NCBI GenBank assembly: GCA_016703325.1
Contig: JADJCH010000041.1
Span: 1-24,252 of the forward strand
Direction: 5' to 3'
DNA: 24,252 nt
Origin: Burkholderiales bacterium
GTDB lineage: Bacteria > Pseudomonadota > Gammaproteobacteria > Burkholderiales > Burkholderiaceae_C
A program made the translations under genes and the position numbers. Positions 1 through 7,296 of this stretch are shown piece after piece. Within the stretch, counting starts at the first letter, position 1. The number at the start of each line of letters is the position of its first letter. The notes under the pieces were generated by a model. The model did no database searches and was not told the origin of the DNA. It saw only the letters and a list, made by a program, of their open reading frames with translations.

Positions 1-321
1 CGCCGCCACCGTCACCGGCCGGGCATTTTCGATGGCGTCGGCCAGCGCCTCGAAACGCGCACCGGCGGCCGCCGCATCCGCGCCCCGCACCCGGCCGATG
101 TTGAAGCCGCTGCAGAAGTGCCGACCCTCGGCCTGCAGCTTGAGCACCAGCACCTCCTGGCGGGCGTTGACCGTGGCGAGGTGCCCGTCCAGTGCCGCCA
201 GGTCCTCCAGCTCCAGCCGGTTCGCCACCTGGGGCCGGCGCAGCGTGATCGTGGCGATGCGGCCATCGATGGCAAGCGTCGGTCGGCCCGCCGTGTCTGC
301 CGTGTTGTCAACGCCAACCAT
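1..321 (-). CDS. Enoyl-CoA hydratase/isomerase (crotonase) family protein, N-terminal part
   Basis: The first 107 residues of a crotonase-fold protein are visible; the rest lies beyond the left edge. The crotonase oxyanion-hole block HFCSGFNI sits near residues 65-72, where relatives have HFxAGxD, preceded by the usual ITLRRP strand. The ATG at 321 overlaps the stop codon of the upstream aldolase-like gene by 14 bases, which suggests translational coupling and makes this the last gene of the minus-strand operon seen here. Family members hydrate, isomerise or cleave acyl-CoA thioesters. The catalytic acidic residues lie outside the window, so the reaction cannot be assigned. The family call is firm; the role in side-chain breakdown is inferred from context. 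Confidence 0.8.
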   Translation of the reverse strand, partial: MVGVDNTADTAGRPTLAIDGRIATITLRRPQVANRLELEDLAALDGHLATVNARQEVLVLKLQAEGRHFCSGFNIGRVRGADAAAAGARFEALADAIENARPVTVAA

Positions 322-973
322 AGACGTCCAGGGTGGATTCACCGGCGCGCAGGCGGGCCAGGATCGCCGCTTCGTCGGCCTCGCGCCGCACCGACTTCTC
401 GATCACCTCGGCCGCCCGTGCCCGAGGGATGGCGACGACGCCATCCGCGTCGCCGACGATCAGGTCGCCGCCGTCCACCGTGACCTCACCCAGGCGGATC
501 GGGTGGTTGATCCAGCCGGTGGCGCCGAAGTCCTTGCCCGTGCCGCGGATGCACAGGCCACGTGCGAAGACCGGGAAGCCCATCTCCGCCAGCAGCGCCG
601 CGTCGCGCACGCCGCCGTCGATCACCAGGCCGGCCACGCCGCGGGCCTGGGCCATCGTCGCCATGATCTCGCCCCAGTAGCCATGCTCATACGCGCCGCT
701 GGCGTAGACCACCATCACGTCCCCGGGCCGGGCCACGTCCAGCGCGCGGTGCAGCCAGAGGTTGTCGCCGCCGGGGGAATGCACCGTCAACGCTGGGCCG
801 CAGACCCGCATGCCGGGCGCGATGGGCCTGAGGGCGGAGGGCAGCGCGCCGATCTTGCCGCCGGCCTCGTGCAGGGTGGCGGTGGGCAGGCCACGTGCGG
901 CGGCCACGAGGTCATCGCTCACCCGCGGCGCGTCGGCCCGGGTGGTCGTCGCCCAGTCGAATCGATGGCTCAT
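308..973 (-). CDS. RraA-family aldolase, like 4-carboxy-4-hydroxy-2-oxoadipate (CHA/HMG) aldolase
   Basis: A 221-residue RraA-fold protein. The Arg-Asp dyad in VIDGGVRD falls at residues 123-124 with the chosen start; as I recall, these are the numbers of the catalytic Arg and metal-binding Asp of the Pseudomonas HMG/CHA aldolase. WGE and the C-terminal TLDVYGW also fit that aldolase branch. Those enzymes are divalent-metal class II pyruvate aldolases that split 4-carboxy-4-hydroxy-2-oxoadipate into pyruvate and oxaloacetate, the last step of protocatechuate and gallate 4,5-cleavage. The start is ATG 973, two bases after the previous stop, with AGGAG five bases upstream; an in-frame GTG at 979 would leave no ribosome-binding site. 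The LigB-type and LigJ-type genes nearby support an aldolase role over an RNase E regulator. Confidence 0.82.
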   Translation of the reverse strand: MSHRFDWATTTRADAPRVSDDLVAAARGLPTATLHEAGGKIGALPSALRPIAPGMRVCGPALTVHSPGGDNLWLHRALDVARPGDVMVVYASGAYEHGYWGEIMATMAQARGVAGLVIDGGVRDAALLAEMGFPVFARGLCIRGTGKDFGATGWINHPIRLGEVTVDGGDLIVGDADGVVAIPRARAAEVIEKSVRREADEAAILARLRAGESTLDVYGWR

Positions 974-975
974 CG

Positions 976-1638
976 TCACTCCTGGCGGGTCTGCAGCTGG
1001 TGGTACTTGAACTGCTTGCGCGCCTCGTCCAGCCGCATGCCGCCGCGCACCGCCTGGCGGATGGCTTCTTCCGCCACCTCGATGGCCTCGGCGGTGTCGA
1101 GCACCGCGGCCTCGTGTTCCTTCGGGATCACCACCACGCCGTCGGCATCACCGCGCACGATGTCGCCCGGCGCCACGCGGGCGTCGCCGATGTTCACCGG
1201 CACCCCGGTGGCCTCCACCTGCACGCGGTCCTTGCCGGTGCGCATCCAGTGCGCCTTGCTGAAGATGGGGTAACCCAGCTGGCGGCACAGCGCGGTGTCG
1301 CGGCAGACGCCGTCGATCAGCGTGCCGGCGATGCCGCGGCGGTGCGCGATCTCGGTGAGGATGTCGCCCCAGACGGTGGCGTTGTCGCGACCGCCGTTGT
1401 CCAGCACCACGATGCTGCCGGGCGGCACGTCGTCGATGTAGTCGCCCACGGTGCCGCAGGGCTTGCCGCCCGGGCCGTAGAGCAGCGTCCAGGCGCGCCC
1501 GGCCATGCGGAAGGCCGGGTCGCGGCCCTGGATGCGGTAGCACTGGCCGGCGATGCCGTGTTTGTCCAGTGCGTCGGAGAGCGTGGCGGTGTCGAGTTTC
1601 GCGGCGCGCGCCACGTTGGGGTCCTGGTTGTCGCTCAT
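976..1638 (-). CDS. RraA-family protein, second of three tandem paralogues
   Basis: A 220-residue protein of the RraA/dimethylmenaquinone-methyltransferase-like fold. It keeps WGDI, the acidic residue that follows WG in the aldolases, and the Arg-Asp dyad at residues 113-114 (LIDGVCRD). It is therefore a credible metal-dependent aldolase or decarboxylase rather than the RNase E inhibitor. The N-terminal block KLDTATLSDALDKHG is typical of the broad RraA family. ATG 1638 is preceded by GAAGGG and lies three bases after the stop of the upstream paralogue. Its own stop precedes the next paralogue's ATG by two bases. The substrate is unknown: it may act on a different 4-hydroxy-2-oxoacid from its neighbour, or form a mixed oligomer with it. 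Confidence 0.75.
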   Translation of the reverse strand: MSDNQDPNVARAAKLDTATLSDALDKHGIAGQCYRIQGRDPAFRMAGRAWTLLYGPGGKPCGTVGDYIDDVPPGSIVVLDNGGRDNATVWGDILTEIAHRRGIAGTLIDGVCRDTALCRQLGYPIFSKAHWMRTGKDRVQVEATGVPVNIGDARVAPGDIVRGDADGVVVIPKEHEAAVLDTAEAIEVAEEAIRQAVRGGMRLDEARKQFKYHQLQTRQE

Positions 1639-1641
1639 GAG

Positions 1642-2369
1642 TCAGCCCTTCAACATGTGTTCGTAGGCACCGCCCATCACATTGCCGATGGGAATGCCGG
1701 AAAGAATCGCCTTGGCCATCGCCGCTTCCTTGGCGACGATCTGCTCAGCCGCCTCCAGCACCCGCTCGATGTCGGCTGCCGCGATGACGATGACGGCGCT
1801 GCGGTCGGCCAGCAGGTAGTCGCCAGGGTGTACGGTGGCCTGGCCGCCCGCGGCCGCATCGCCGATCGTCACCGGCAACTGCGTGCCCAGCTCGACCACT
1901 CGGCCGCGCGCGGTGCGCGAGGTCAGGCATCGGGCATAGATCGGGAACTCGTAGGCGATGGCCTCGTCGACATCGCGCAGCGGCCCGTCGGCCACCACGC
2001 CGGCCACGCCCCGCACCTTGGCGCCCAGCGTCAGCAGGCCACCCCAGCAGCCGGCCTCGACGCCACTCTTCTGCTCGACGACGATGAGGTCGTCGGCGCC
2101 GGCCTGCTCGATCGCGGTGCAGCCCAGGTGTTTGGGCGGGCCGGGCGGTGGTGTGCCGGGGCCGACCTTCATCGTCACCGCCCGGCCGGCGATGCGGCTG
2201 CCGGCGCTGCGCAGCGGCAGGCCGGTGACAGCGCCTCGCAGGCCGAGTTTGTCGAGCGCATCGGACGCGGCGCAGGCATCGAGCCGAAGCTTTGTCCAGG
2301 CGTGCGACCCGAGGGGAGCGGTCCGCAGGCGGCCAGGCGGCCCAACCGTTCATCGTTCTGGATCGACAT
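1642..2369 (-). CDS. RraA-family protein, third paralogue, frameshifted near the N-terminus
   Basis: From about 2300 down to the stop the frame gives a good RraA protein: LDACAASDALDKLGL, the RIAGRAV strand, the Arg-Asp dyad in VADGPLRD, then LADRSAVIVI. No start codon exists in that frame before an in-frame TGA at 2350-2352. The plausible start is ATG 2369, six bases after the dioxygenase stop with GGAG upstream, and it lies in another frame. The distance 1642-2369 is 728 bases, one short of a whole number of codons, so a single missing base between about 2270 and 2330 would restore roughly 242 residues. Where the paralogues have WGE or WGD this one has WGG, so it may be less active. A sequence error and early gene decay are both possible. 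Confidence 0.62.
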
Positions 2370-2375
2370 GCCGTG

Positions 2376-3398
2376 CTACTCCAGGGTTTTCCAACTGGCA
2401 AACGCCAGCCCGGTGCCGGTCAGGGCCGGGCTGCGGTAGGCGGGGATGTACTCGACCTGGTCGAGCTCCAGGTCGCTGGCCAGCTCGCCGACGACGATCC
2501 AGTTGCGGATCTCGCTGCTGCCGGCCTGCAGGCGTTTGGGGTCCAGCGCGGCCAGCGCGGCGCTGTCACGGCGGCGGATGGCGTCGAGCACCTCGTTGTC
2601 CAGCGCCTCGTCCACCACGAAGTGGCTCAGGCCGCCGGAGGCGATCACGCCCACACGCAGGTCCTGCGGCCAGGCGGCGATCAGCTCGCGCAGGGCCGCG
2701 CCGAGCTGCACGCAGCGCCGCGGCGTGGGCTGGTTGGGCGGATCGAAGGTGTTCAGGATGACCGGGATCACCGGCGTCATGTGATCGACCGGGATCGACC
2801 CGCCTTGAAGCAGCCGACGGTGGATGAACTGGAAGGCATGGCCCTCGAACTGGCCGGGCTCCAGGCCGTCGAGTGCGGCGATGTCGAAGTCGCGGTCGCA
2901 GAGCTGGCGGATCAGCCACTCGGCCAGGTCGCTCCTGACCGGGTAGTCGCGGTCCGCCTCGGGCTCGTGGCGCCACATGCGCGCACTCTTGACCCAGGCG
3001 TCCGAAGGCGCGGCCGGCTCGCGTTTCGTGTTGCGGATCATCTCGCCCCAGTAGATGGCGATCGACGGGTTGTGCGTGGTGCGAAACAGCTCCGTCTGGT
3101 CATCACCGACGATCAGCAGCACGTCCAGCCGCGCGGCGTGGATGCGCTCGCGCAGCGCGTCCATCGCCGCCTCGGCCTGGTCGTAGCGCTGGCTCATCAC
3201 CTCGGGCGAGGCCAGCGCCTCGGCGGCGCCGGGCGGCGTGGCGGCGAGCAGCGCCGCATAGTCCGTCTTCTCCCCGCTCTTGTCGAACAGGAAGGGGTTC
3301 TTCGGGTCGATGGCACGGAAGCCGTGCATCCAGTCCTCGCGCTGCGACACCAGCATGATGCTGTGCGAGGCGCCGAAGGCGGCAACGAGTCGGGCCAT
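2376..3398 (-). CDS. Class III (LigB-type) extradiol ring-cleavage dioxygenase
   Basis: A 340-residue protein of the LigB superfamily, whose members use non-haem Fe(II) and O2 to open catechol rings. ATG 3398 follows AAAGGA by seven bases. His12 (GASHS) matches the first iron ligand of LigB. His259 in ASGGLSHF matches the catalytic His in the family GGxSH block, and Glu296 is a candidate for the third ligand. Around residues 98-103 the sequence reads GDDQTE where LigB-like enzymes usually carry the second iron-binding His, so the metal site may differ. There is no separate LigA-type small subunit gene in the window. Context with LigJ- and CHA-aldolase-like genes suggests 4,5-cleavage of a protocatechuate- or gallate-like diol; the exact substrate is not determined. 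Confidence 0.8.
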   Translation of the reverse strand: MARLVAAFGASHSIMLVSQREDWMHGFRAIDPKNPFLFDKSGEKTDYAALLAATPPGAAEALASPEVMSQRYDQAEAAMDALRERIHAARLDVLLIVGDDQTELFRTTHNPSIAIYWGEMIRNTKREPAAPSDAWVKSARMWRHEPEADRDYPVRSDLAEWLIRQLCDRDFDIAALDGLEPGQFEGHAFQFIHRRLLQGGSIPVDHMTPVIPVILNTFDPPNQPTPRRCVQLGAALRELIAAWPQDLRVGVIASGGLSHFVVDEALDNEVLDAIRRRDSAALAALDPKRLQAGSSEIRNWIVVGELASDLELDQVEYIPAYRSPALTGTGLAFASWKTLE

Positions 3399-3414
3399 GG
3401 GATGTCCTTTCTTG

Positions 3415-4605
3415 TCAGACCACCAACTTGCCGCGCAGCTCGGCAATGCGGGCGTCGTCATAACCCAGCTCGCGCAGGATGGCGTCGGTCTGGTCGCCCT
3501 GATGCGGCGCCGGCGTCGGCTCGGCCGCGCGCGGGCTGCGCGAGAGGCGGAAGGGCTGGCCCACCAGCGACACCTCACCCATCTGCGGGTGCTGCATCGG
3601 CCAGGTGATGCCCAGGTGCTGCACCTGCGGGTCGGCAAAAACCTCGTCGATGCGGTGGATCGGCCCGCAGGGCACACCGGCCTTCAGCAGCCGCTCGGTC
3701 CACTCGGCCGTCGTACGCTTCAGGAAGGCCGCGCCGATCGCGCCGTTGACCCGCTCGCGCTGGGCGCAGCGCTGCGGGTCGCTGCCCAGCTCGGGGTCGG
3801 CGGCCAGTTCAGGCACCTCCAGCGCCTCGCAGAGGCGTCGCCACATCGAGTTGCCGATGGCGGCCAGGTTCAGGTAGCCGTCCGCCGTCTTGAACACCCC
3901 CGTGGGCACGGTCAGCGGGTGCTCGTTGCCGTGCTGCTGCGGCACCTTGCGGTCGATCAGCCACTGCGCGGCCTGGAAGTCCAGCATCGCGATCTGCGAC
4001 TCCAGCAGCGAGGTCTGCACCCACTGGCCCTCGCCGGACACCTCGCGCTCCAGCAGCGCACTGAGGATGCCCTGGGCACAGAAGTGGCCGGCGCACAAGT
4101 CCGCCAGGGGGATTCCCACGCGCATCGGCCCTTCGCCGGGCTGGCCGGTCACGCTCATCAGCCCGCCCATGCCCTGGGCGATGGAGTCGAAGCCTGGCCA
4201 GTTGGCATACGGGCCGTCCTGGCCGAAGCCGGAGATGCTGGCGTAGACCAGCCGCGGGTTGATGGCGCGCAGATCCTCCGGGCCAATGCCGAGGCGGTAC
4301 TTGACGTCCGGGCGGTAGTTCTCGATGAACACGTCAGCCTGCTTCACCAGCGCATGCAGGATCGCCAGCCCCTCGGGCTCCTTCATGTTCAGCGTCAGGC
4401 TCTCCTTGTTGCGGTGCAGGTTCTCGTAGTCGGCGCGGTTGTGTTCGCGCCCGCCGATCATGTCGTCGCCGCCGGGCGCACCCGGCGGGATCTCCAGTTT
4501 GATGACACGCGCACCCTGGTCGGCGAAGACGCGCACGGCCGTCGGGCCGGCACGCACGCGGGTGGCGTCGAGGATCGTGAAGCGGGACAGGGCGCCGGTT
4601 CGCAT
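3415..4605 (-). CDS. Family III CoA-transferase (CaiB/BaiF type)
   Basis: A 396-residue protein, the normal length for the formyl-CoA transferase/CaiB family. These enzymes move CoA between carboxylic acids through an aspartyl-CoA anhydride. The N-terminal VFADQGARVIKLE and the ISGFGQDGP block are diagnostic, and Asp140 in PGFDS is the expected nucleophile (equivalent to Asp169 of formyl-CoA transferase). ATG 4605 has AGGAA seven bases upstream. The gene lies 18 bases after the DUF35 gene and just before the dioxygenase gene, in the same operon. It probably activates the aromatic or side-chain acid using a CoA thioester formed later in the pathway. Donor and acceptor cannot be read from the sequence. 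Confidence 0.9.
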   Translation of the reverse strand: MRTGALSRFTILDATRVRAGPTAVRVFADQGARVIKLEIPPGAPGGDDMIGGREHNRADYENLHRNKESLTLNMKEPEGLAILHALVKQADVFIENYRPDVKYRLGIGPEDLRAINPRLVYASISGFGQDGPYANWPGFDSIAQGMGGLMSVTGQPGEGPMRVGIPLADLCAGHFCAQGILSALLEREVSGEGQWVQTSLLESQIAMLDFQAAQWLIDRKVPQQHGNEHPLTVPTGVFKTADGYLNLAAIGNSMWRRLCEALEVPELAADPELGSDPQRCAQRERVNGAIGAAFLKRTTAEWTERLLKAGVPCGPIHRIDEVFADPQVQHLGITWPMQHPQMGEVSLVGQPFRLSRSPRAAEPTPAPHQGDQTDAILRELGYDDARIAELRGKLVV

Positions 4606-4623
4606 CGTGGGTTCCTGGTGGCG

Positions 4624-5007
4624 TCAGGCGGGCGTGAACATCGGCACCGCCGGTCCACCCTCGCTGGGCGTGAAGACCACGCGCACCGGCTGGCCGATCG
4701 CAAACGCAGATGGATCGGCGCCGACCAGGTTGGTCAGCATCGTCGGGCCCTCGTCCAGCGTCACGTAGGCCAGCGTGTAGGCGGCCTCGCCCTGCCCCAT
4801 CGTGCTGAAGGAGTAGACCGTGCCGGTGCCGGCCGCCTCGACCCACTCGGTGGCATCGCTCAGGCAGAACGGGCAGAGGTCGCGCGGGTAGTGGTGGAAC
4901 TCGCCGCAGGCGCTGCAGCGCTTGACCAGCAGGCGGCCCTCGTCGGCGGCCTGCCAGTAGGCGGCGGTTTCGGCCTGCACCATTGGTCTCGGAACTCTTC
5001 GGGCCAT
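4624..5007 (-). CDS. DUF35 Zn-ribbon/OB-fold protein, thiolase partner
   Basis: A 127-residue protein with the rubredoxin-like zinc ribbon CSAC(x11)CPFC at about residues 31-48, followed by an OB-fold with the typical GTVYSFS and LAYVTLDEGP strands. Such proteins bind SCPx-type thiolases and are needed for their activity, for example beside Ltp2 in steroid side-chain retro-aldol cleavage and IpfE beside IpfD in ibuprofen degradation. The ATG at 5007 shares one base with the thiolase stop (TGATG), implying coupled translation and a one-to-one complex. An in-frame ATG further upstream would sit well inside the thiolase gene and is not credible. Family assignment is firm; the substrate is unknown. 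Confidence 0.88.
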   Translation of the reverse strand: MARRVPRPMVQAETAAYWQAADEGRLLVKRCSACGEFHHYPRDLCPFCLSDATEWVEAAGTGTVYSFSTMGQGEAAYTLAYVTLDEGPTMLTNLVGADPSAFAIGQPVRVVFTPSEGGPAVPMFTPA

Positions 5008-6230
5008 CAGACACGCTCCAGGATGAGGGTTCCGGCGGTGTGGCGCGAGGCCAGCGCACCGCCGATGCCGTTGGCCAGCGCCCAGGTGCAGCCGGGGACC
5101 TGCACCGCGGGGTGGGCCTCGCCGCGCAGTTGCCGCACCGCCTCGATCACCTTGGTGACGCCGCCGCGGTTGGCCGGGTGGTTGTTGCACAGGCCACCCC
5201 CGTCGGTGTTGAAGGGCAAGCGGCCGACGCCGGAGATCAGGCCGCCGTCCATCACGAAACGCCCGCCCTGGCCCTTGGCGCAGAAGCCCAGGTCCTCCAG
5301 CTGCATCAGCACCGTGATGGTGAAGCTGTCGTAGAGCGAGGCGTACTGGATCTGCGCGGGCGTGATGCCCGCCTCCTCAAAGGCGCGCGGGCCGGACAGC
5401 GCCGCGGCCGACCAGGTCAGGTCGATGCGTCCGCCCATGCCGTGTTTGGGTGCCTCGCCGCTGCCGCGCACCATCACCACCGGCCGCTTCAACTGGCGAG
5501 CAATTTCCGGGCGGGCGACGATCAGCGCGCCGCCGCCGTCGCTCATCACGCAGCAATCCAGCCGGTGCAGCGGGTCACTCACCATCGGCGAGTTCACCAC
5601 CTCTTCCACCGTCACCACCTTGCGCAACATGGCATTCGGGTTGTGCTGCGCGTGCTGCGAGGCGGCCACCTTGATCCAGGCGAGCTGCTCGCTCGTGGTG
5701 CCGAACTCGTGCATGTGGCGCTTGGCCACCATGGCGTAGAGATTCTGCGTCGCCGGCCCGTAGGGCAGCTCGAAGGCCAGCTCCGGGCAGTCCGGGTCGG
5801 GCGGGCGCAGGGCGAGCGGGGGTCGCACTGGTTTGCCGTCATTGCCGGGGCCGGCGGCTGCGGCCTTTGCCTGCGCCTCGGCCATCGCCGCCCGCGGCCG
5901 GCCGGCCAGGGTGATCAGCGCCACGTTGCAGCGCCCGGCGGCGATCGCGGCGGCGGCATGTGCCACATGCAGGATGGGCGCCGACCCGCCGCATTCGGTG
6001 CTGTCGAGGTGGCGCAGCTTCAGCCCCAGGTACTCGGCCACGGTGGCGGTGCCCAGGCCGGGGGCGTCACCGGCGCAGAAGCAGCCGTCGATGTCGTCCT
6101 TCGTCAGCCCCGCATCGGCCAGCGCACCACGGGCCACGTCGGCATGCAGGCGCAGCACCGAGAGCTTCTCGGCGTTGCGCGTCGGGTGCTCGTAGGCGCC
6201 GACGATGGCGGCCTTGCCGTTCAAGGTCAT
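5007..6230 (-). CDS. SCPx/Ltp2-type thiolase-like enzyme (acyl-CoA thiolase or retro-aldolase)
   Basis: A 407-residue thiolase-superfamily protein of the lipid-transfer/SCPx group. Cys80 in DSTECGGSA is in the position of the thiolase nucleophile. YDSFTITVLMQLEDLGF (from about residue 300), GGGLCNNHP (His351) and GCTWALANGIGG (Cys381) follow in the expected order. It lacks the GHPxGxSG block of classical thiolases such as PhaA. In this group some members cleave 3-ketoacyl-CoA, while others paired with DUF35 proteins catalyse retro-aldol cleavage of beta-hydroxyacyl-CoA. The overlapping DUF35 gene makes the second reaction a serious possibility. It is preceded by the Bug gene, 13 bases away, with GGAG before the ATG. 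Confidence 0.85.
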   Translation of the reverse strand: MTLNGKAAIVGAYEHPTRNAEKLSVLRLHADVARGALADAGLTKDDIDGCFCAGDAPGLGTATVAEYLGLKLRHLDSTECGGSAPILHVAHAAAAIAAGRCNVALITLAGRPRAAMAEAQAKAAAAGPGNDGKPVRPPLALRPPDPDCPELAFELPYGPATQNLYAMVAKRHMHEFGTTSEQLAWIKVAASQHAQHNPNAMLRKVVTVEEVVNSPMVSDPLHRLDCCVMSDGGGALIVARPEIARQLKRPVVMVRGSGEAPKHGMGGRIDLTWSAAALSGPRAFEEAGITPAQIQYASLYDSFTITVLMQLEDLGFCAKGQGGRFVMDGGLISGVGRLPFNTDGGGLCNNHPANRGGVTKVIEAVRQLRGEAHPAVQVPGCTWALANGIGGALASRHTAGTLILERV

Positions 6231-6243
6231 GTCCGCGCTCCGG

Positions 6244-7227
6244 TCATTGCGCCGGGGTGAAGCCGCTGGCCTTGATCACCGGGCCCCAGTGGGCCAGTTC
6301 GGCCTTGAGCTGCCGGTCGGCCTCTTCGCCGCTGCGGTAGTCGGCCACCTGGGCCAGCCGATTCATCATCAGCTCCTTCACCTCGGGTTGCGCCAGCACA
6401 TGCTTGAGGGCGCCCTGCATGCGCTCCAGTTCCGCCTTCGGCAGCCTGGCCGGGCCCCAGAGGCCCATCCAGCCGTTGTCGCCGCCGGTGTCGAAGCCCT
6501 GCTCGGCCAGGGTCGGCACATCGGGCAGCAGCGGCGAGCGCTTGGGCGCGAACACGCCGATGTAGGTCAACTTGCCGCTCTTCACATGCTGCAGCGCATC
6601 CCCCGCCACCATGTTGCCGGTCAGGATCTGCCCGCCGACCAGATCGGTCACCAGCGGACCGTTGCCGCGGTAGGGCACCACCGTCATCTTGACCCCGGCC
6701 ACCTTGGCGAACTGCAGGCCGTTGAAATGGGTGTCACCACCTTGCCCGGCCGTGCCGAAGGTGCCCTTGTCCGGGTTGGCCTTGAGCCAGGCGACGTATT
6801 CCTTGGCTGTCTTCACGCCGACGCCGGCGCTGACGACCATGGCCATCGGGTAGGAGTTGATCTGCGCCACCGAGGTGAAGTCGGTGGTCATGTCGTAGCC
6901 CAGCACGCTCACCGGGTAGGTCAGGTGCTGGAACACGAAGGTGGCGTTGGGCGCCACCATGTAGGTCAACCCGTCGGGCGCGGCGTTCTTGACCGCCTGG
7001 GCGGCGATGCGCCCACCGACGCCCGGGCGGTTCTCGACGATGACCTGTTGCTTCAGCAGCACCTGCAGCTTCTCGGCCAGCACTCGCGCCACGCTGTCGG
7101 AGGCGCCCCCCGGCGGGAAGCCCACCAGCAGGCGGATGGGTTTGTCGCCCTGGGCCTGCACCCCGAGGGCGGCGGCGGCCAGGGCCAGGCCGAGCAGGCT
7201 GCGGCGCAGGATCGGATGAGAGGTCAT
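6244..7227 (-). CDS. Bug-family tripartite tricarboxylate transporter binding protein
   Basis: A 327-residue periplasmic solute-binding protein. It starts with a signal peptide (Arg-Arg at residues 9-10, a Leu/Ala-rich core, likely cleavage after VQA near residue 24). The mature part begins with the Bug signature DKPIRLLVGFPPGGASD. NRPGVGG, a GTAGQGG block and the late PDVPTLAEQG segment also match. Bug proteins bind carboxylates and related small molecules. ATG 7227 is preceded by AAAGGAA with seven bases of spacing. No TctA/TctB membrane genes are in the window, so it is an orphan receptor here. A 69-base gap separates it from the upstream acyl-CoA dehydrogenase gene; nothing clear is visible in that gap. 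Confidence 0.92.
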   Translation of the reverse strand: MTSHPILRRSLLGLALAAAALGVQAQGDKPIRLLVGFPPGGASDSVARVLAEKLQVLLKQQVIVENRPGVGGRIAAQAVKNAAPDGLTYMVAPNATFVFQHLTYPVSVLGYDMTTDFTSVAQINSYPMAMVVSAGVGVKTAKEYVAWLKANPDKGTFGTAGQGGDTHFNGLQFAKVAGVKMTVVPYRGNGPLVTDLVGGQILTGNMVAGDALQHVKSGKLTYIGVFAPKRSPLLPDVPTLAEQGFDTGGDNGWMGLWGPARLPKAELERMQGALKHVLAQPEVKELMMNRLAQVADYRSGEEADRQLKAELAHWGPVIKASGFTPAQ

Positions 7228-7296
7228 GGCATGTTTCCTTTGTTCGTCTCGGGGGATCGGGGATCGGGGTCTCGGGAGTTCCGGGGACTGGGCTGG

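Noticed and set aside
2292..3608. Long plus-strand open frame of 438 codons over the dioxygenase gene
   Set aside because: Antisense to a gene with clear family motifs. Composition is rich in Arg, Gly, Ala and His as expected of a GC-rich shadow, with no recognisable domain.
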